This document shows, in pieces, positions 5,618 through 6,769 of a stretch of 6,769 bases of DNA. Positions within the stretch are counted from its first letter, which is position 1; the number at the start of each line of letters is the position of its first letter. The translations under genes and the position numbers were made by a program. This DNA comes from Bacillota bacterium (GTDB taxonomy: Bacteria; Bacillota; Dethiobacteria; DTU022; JAAZDR01). Location: contig JAAZDR010000075.1 in the NCBI GenBank assembly GCA_012512705.1, positions 1 through 6,769 of the forward strand, read 5' to 3'. The notes beneath the pieces are model-generated. The model searched no databases. It had not been told where the DNA came from and was given only the letters and a program-made list of their open reading frames with translations.

Positions 5618-6460
5618 TCAACCACGGCTTCCCAATTTAAAAAATTTGAGGTGATCGTGTTGCTTGCGAAGGCACCTTCTTACTTTATTGAACCAAAAAA
5701 GATAAAGACCGCACAATAGATAAATCAACAGATATGCCCAGTTTAGGCCAAAAAGAGGCAGCATAAAAAAACACAGGATATAAAAGACCATCAGCGTACT
5801 TATACCGTAAGCAAAACCGTAGATGACTGAGGGATAGTAGCGGATTCCACCCTCATATTGTAAAACTAAAAGCAAGGCAAACAGCGCGGAGGGAAAAGAG
5901 CTCAAAATTCCAGCCCATTCACTGCCAACGATAGAAGCTGCCCCTGTAATCAACACAATTATGAAAGCAATTATAGCACCCCTGAGCAAGAGCTGCCCAA
6001 AAGTGCTTTTCGTTTTCTGAGCTGTTATACCTTCCCCATCATAAAGTATATTAATTATCCGGAGATTAAAAATAAAGACAACTAAAAACAAAATTACTGC
6101 CCTTGTAAGGCTGATTTCCAACTTCTGCAGTAGATAGCTCACAAGGAAAAAAGAAAAAATCCCGCAAAAAGACGTACAAAAAGTGGAAAAGATATTACCC
6201 ATTTTTTTTGAAAACTTCCCGCTAATATAATACGTCAGATAGAAGACAACCACCGCTGAAAGCCCTGCAATCCCCCACGGGATCCCCTCAAGCATAAAAT
6301 CGATCCCCTGTTCATAAGCAATAAAATAGACCGAGAGCCCTGTTCCAAGTGGCAGTCCTGTCAGCAGGCCTGCCAGCACCGGGTTTACTCTTTTTGATAA
6401 TTCAGCAAGGATAACAACAATACCGATCGAAACTAAAATCTTAACTACTATTATTTCCAA
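5618..6460 (-). CDS. Integral membrane protein with duplicated GlpM-like repeats
   Basis: A 280-residue, very hydrophobic protein of unknown function, with about nine predicted membrane helices (roughly 3-20, 27-48, 60-80, 90-112, 117-137, 157-175, 181-200, 208-232, 236-256). Two internal repeats align without gaps at an offset of 153: AGLLTGLPLGTGLSVYF (30-46) continuing to IAYEQGI (47-53), against AGILSSFPSALFALLLV (183-199) continuing to LQYEGGI (200-206); and IAGLSAVVVFYL (64-75) against AYGISTLMVFYI (217-228). The AGxxxxxP...E.GI pattern recalls, from memory, the small GlpM family, whose members are about one repeat long. Positive charges (22-24, 82-86, 149-160, 259-266) fit N-out, C-in and opposite orientation of the two repeats. 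The start is TTG, seven bases after GGAGG. It is probably first in the operon. A transporter is plausible but the substrate is unknown. Confidence 0.8.
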   Translation of the reverse strand: MEIIVVKILVSIGIVVILAELSKRVNPVLAGLLTGLPLGTGLSVYFIAYEQGIDFMLEGIPWGIAGLSAVVVFYLTYYISGKFSKKMGNIFSTFCTSFCGIFSFFLVSYLLQKLEISLTRAVILFLVVFIFNLRIINILYDGEGITAQKTKSTFGQLLLRGAIIAFIIVLITGAASIVGSEWAGILSSFPSALFALLLVLQYEGGIRYYPSVIYGFAYGISTLMVFYILCFFMLPLFGLNWAYLLIYLLCGLYLFWFNKVRRCLRKQHDHLKFFKLGSRG

Positions 6461-6494
6461 GAGATTTCCTCCAATAAAATTTTAAGTAGAAGAA

Positions 6495-6523
6495 CTTATA
6501 TTGGCATAGTTTAAACTTGTAAT
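6495..6523 (-). promoter_or_regulatory. Candidate promoter of the six-gene gat operon
   Basis: On the minus strand ATTACA (6523-6518, four of six) and TATAAG (6500-6495, five of six) are 17 bases apart. Transcription would begin near 6488, leaving about 28 bases of leader with the GGAGG site before the TTG at 6460. It lies between the stop of the small upstream ORF and the membrane protein gene. The -35 match is modest. Confidence 0.4.
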
Positions 6524-6532
6524 TAGTTCGCT

Positions 6533-6727
6533 TCACCATATCATAGATCCTCTAATAAAAACAAACACTTCAGCATTCGGCAGGTTGGCGCTTAATTTTG
6601 TTTTTTTACCGCTGTCCACCTCAATGTTCCTGCCAACGATGAGGTGTTTTCCACTCTTAAATTTTATGTTTGTAATATTTTCTTGCTCATGTATAGCAAT
6701 AAAATATTTAGAGTCTTCCCCTAACAA
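6533..6727 (-). CDS. Small hypothetical protein, start uncertain
   Basis: A 64-codon reading frame that I do not recognise. From a TTG at 6727 it gives a mixed hydrophobic/charged, probably beta-rich sequence with alternating segments such as KYFIAIHE (7-14), HLIVGRNIEV (28-37) and AEVFVFIRGSMIW (52-64). There is no signal peptide or clear membrane helix. GGAG (within AGGAG, 6742-6738) lies ten bases before the TTG and supports it as a start. The frame stays open to the window edge, so a longer gene entering from the right is possible, but those upstream codons (several AGA/AGG) look like ribosome-binding-site sequence and not coding. It is on the same strand as the gat operon and ends 72 bases before it. 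Whether it is expressed cannot be told. Confidence 0.4.
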   Translation of the reverse strand: MLGEDSKYFIAIHEQENITNIKFKSGKHLIVGRNIEVDSGKKTKLSANLPNAEVFVFIRGSMIW

Positions 6728-6769
6728 GAAAGAGAATCTCCTAAAGGATCTCCTTCTTCTCTGCCGAAA

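Noticed and set aside
6479..6507. Alternative promoter ATGCCA, 17 bases, TAAAAT on the minus strand before the membrane protein gene
   Set aside because: Transcription would start at about the ribosome binding site (6472-6468), leaving no usable leader; the pair at 6495-6523 is better placed.

Overview
The window reads as chromosomal DNA of a low-to-moderate GC, probably anaerobic Firmicute (Clostridia-like). The reasons are strong GGAGG-type ribosome binding sites, frequent TTG and GTG starts, an iron-sulfur flavoprotein, a flavoredoxin-type protein, and a gatCAB operon for indirect aminoacyl-tRNA synthesis. The genus cannot be named from this sequence. I see no mobile element, CRISPR array, rRNA or tRNA.

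Layout. The left end (1-78) has no gene but carries a minus-strand promoter candidate for something beyond the edge. Next comes acpS (holo-ACP synthase, minus, 79-459). It is divergent from an iron-sulfur flavoprotein gene (plus, 624-1247), and the shared intergenic region holds a good promoter for the latter. A convergent intergenic hairpin (1266-1299) separates that gene from a long minus-strand array. In order of transcription, right to left, the array is: a duplicated GlpM-like membrane protein (6460-5618), a flavoredoxin-type flavin reductase (5591-5025), a phosphinothricin-acetyltransferase-like GNAT enzyme (4983-4429), gatC (4422-4132), gatA (4098-2785) and gatB (2768-1320). Gaps within the array are 6-41 bases and I see no internal terminator, so it is probably one operon. 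A 64-codon ORF (6727-6533) of unknown function lies upstream of it.

Main discovery. The gatA product aligns along its length with the GatA amidase subunit but has lost every residue of the amidase Ser-cisSer-Lys triad. The catalytic Lys is Ala, about 20 residues carrying the GGSSGGS loop are deleted, and the nucleophile Ser is Glu. An Asp thought to bind glutamine is Ser as well. The frame is intact and the rest of the protein is well conserved, so it looks like a maintained pseudoenzyme and not debris. GatC looks normal. GatB keeps the motifs of its kinase/transamidase core but has an altered DYRYFPEPD segment. This trimer should not be able to make ammonia from glutamine by the usual route. 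It may use free ammonia, borrow another amidase, or be a paralogue with another job next to a canonical gatCAB elsewhere in the genome.

A second notable item is the membrane protein. It contains two GlpM-like repeats that align without gaps at an offset of 153 residues, with a charge pattern suggesting opposite orientation in the membrane.
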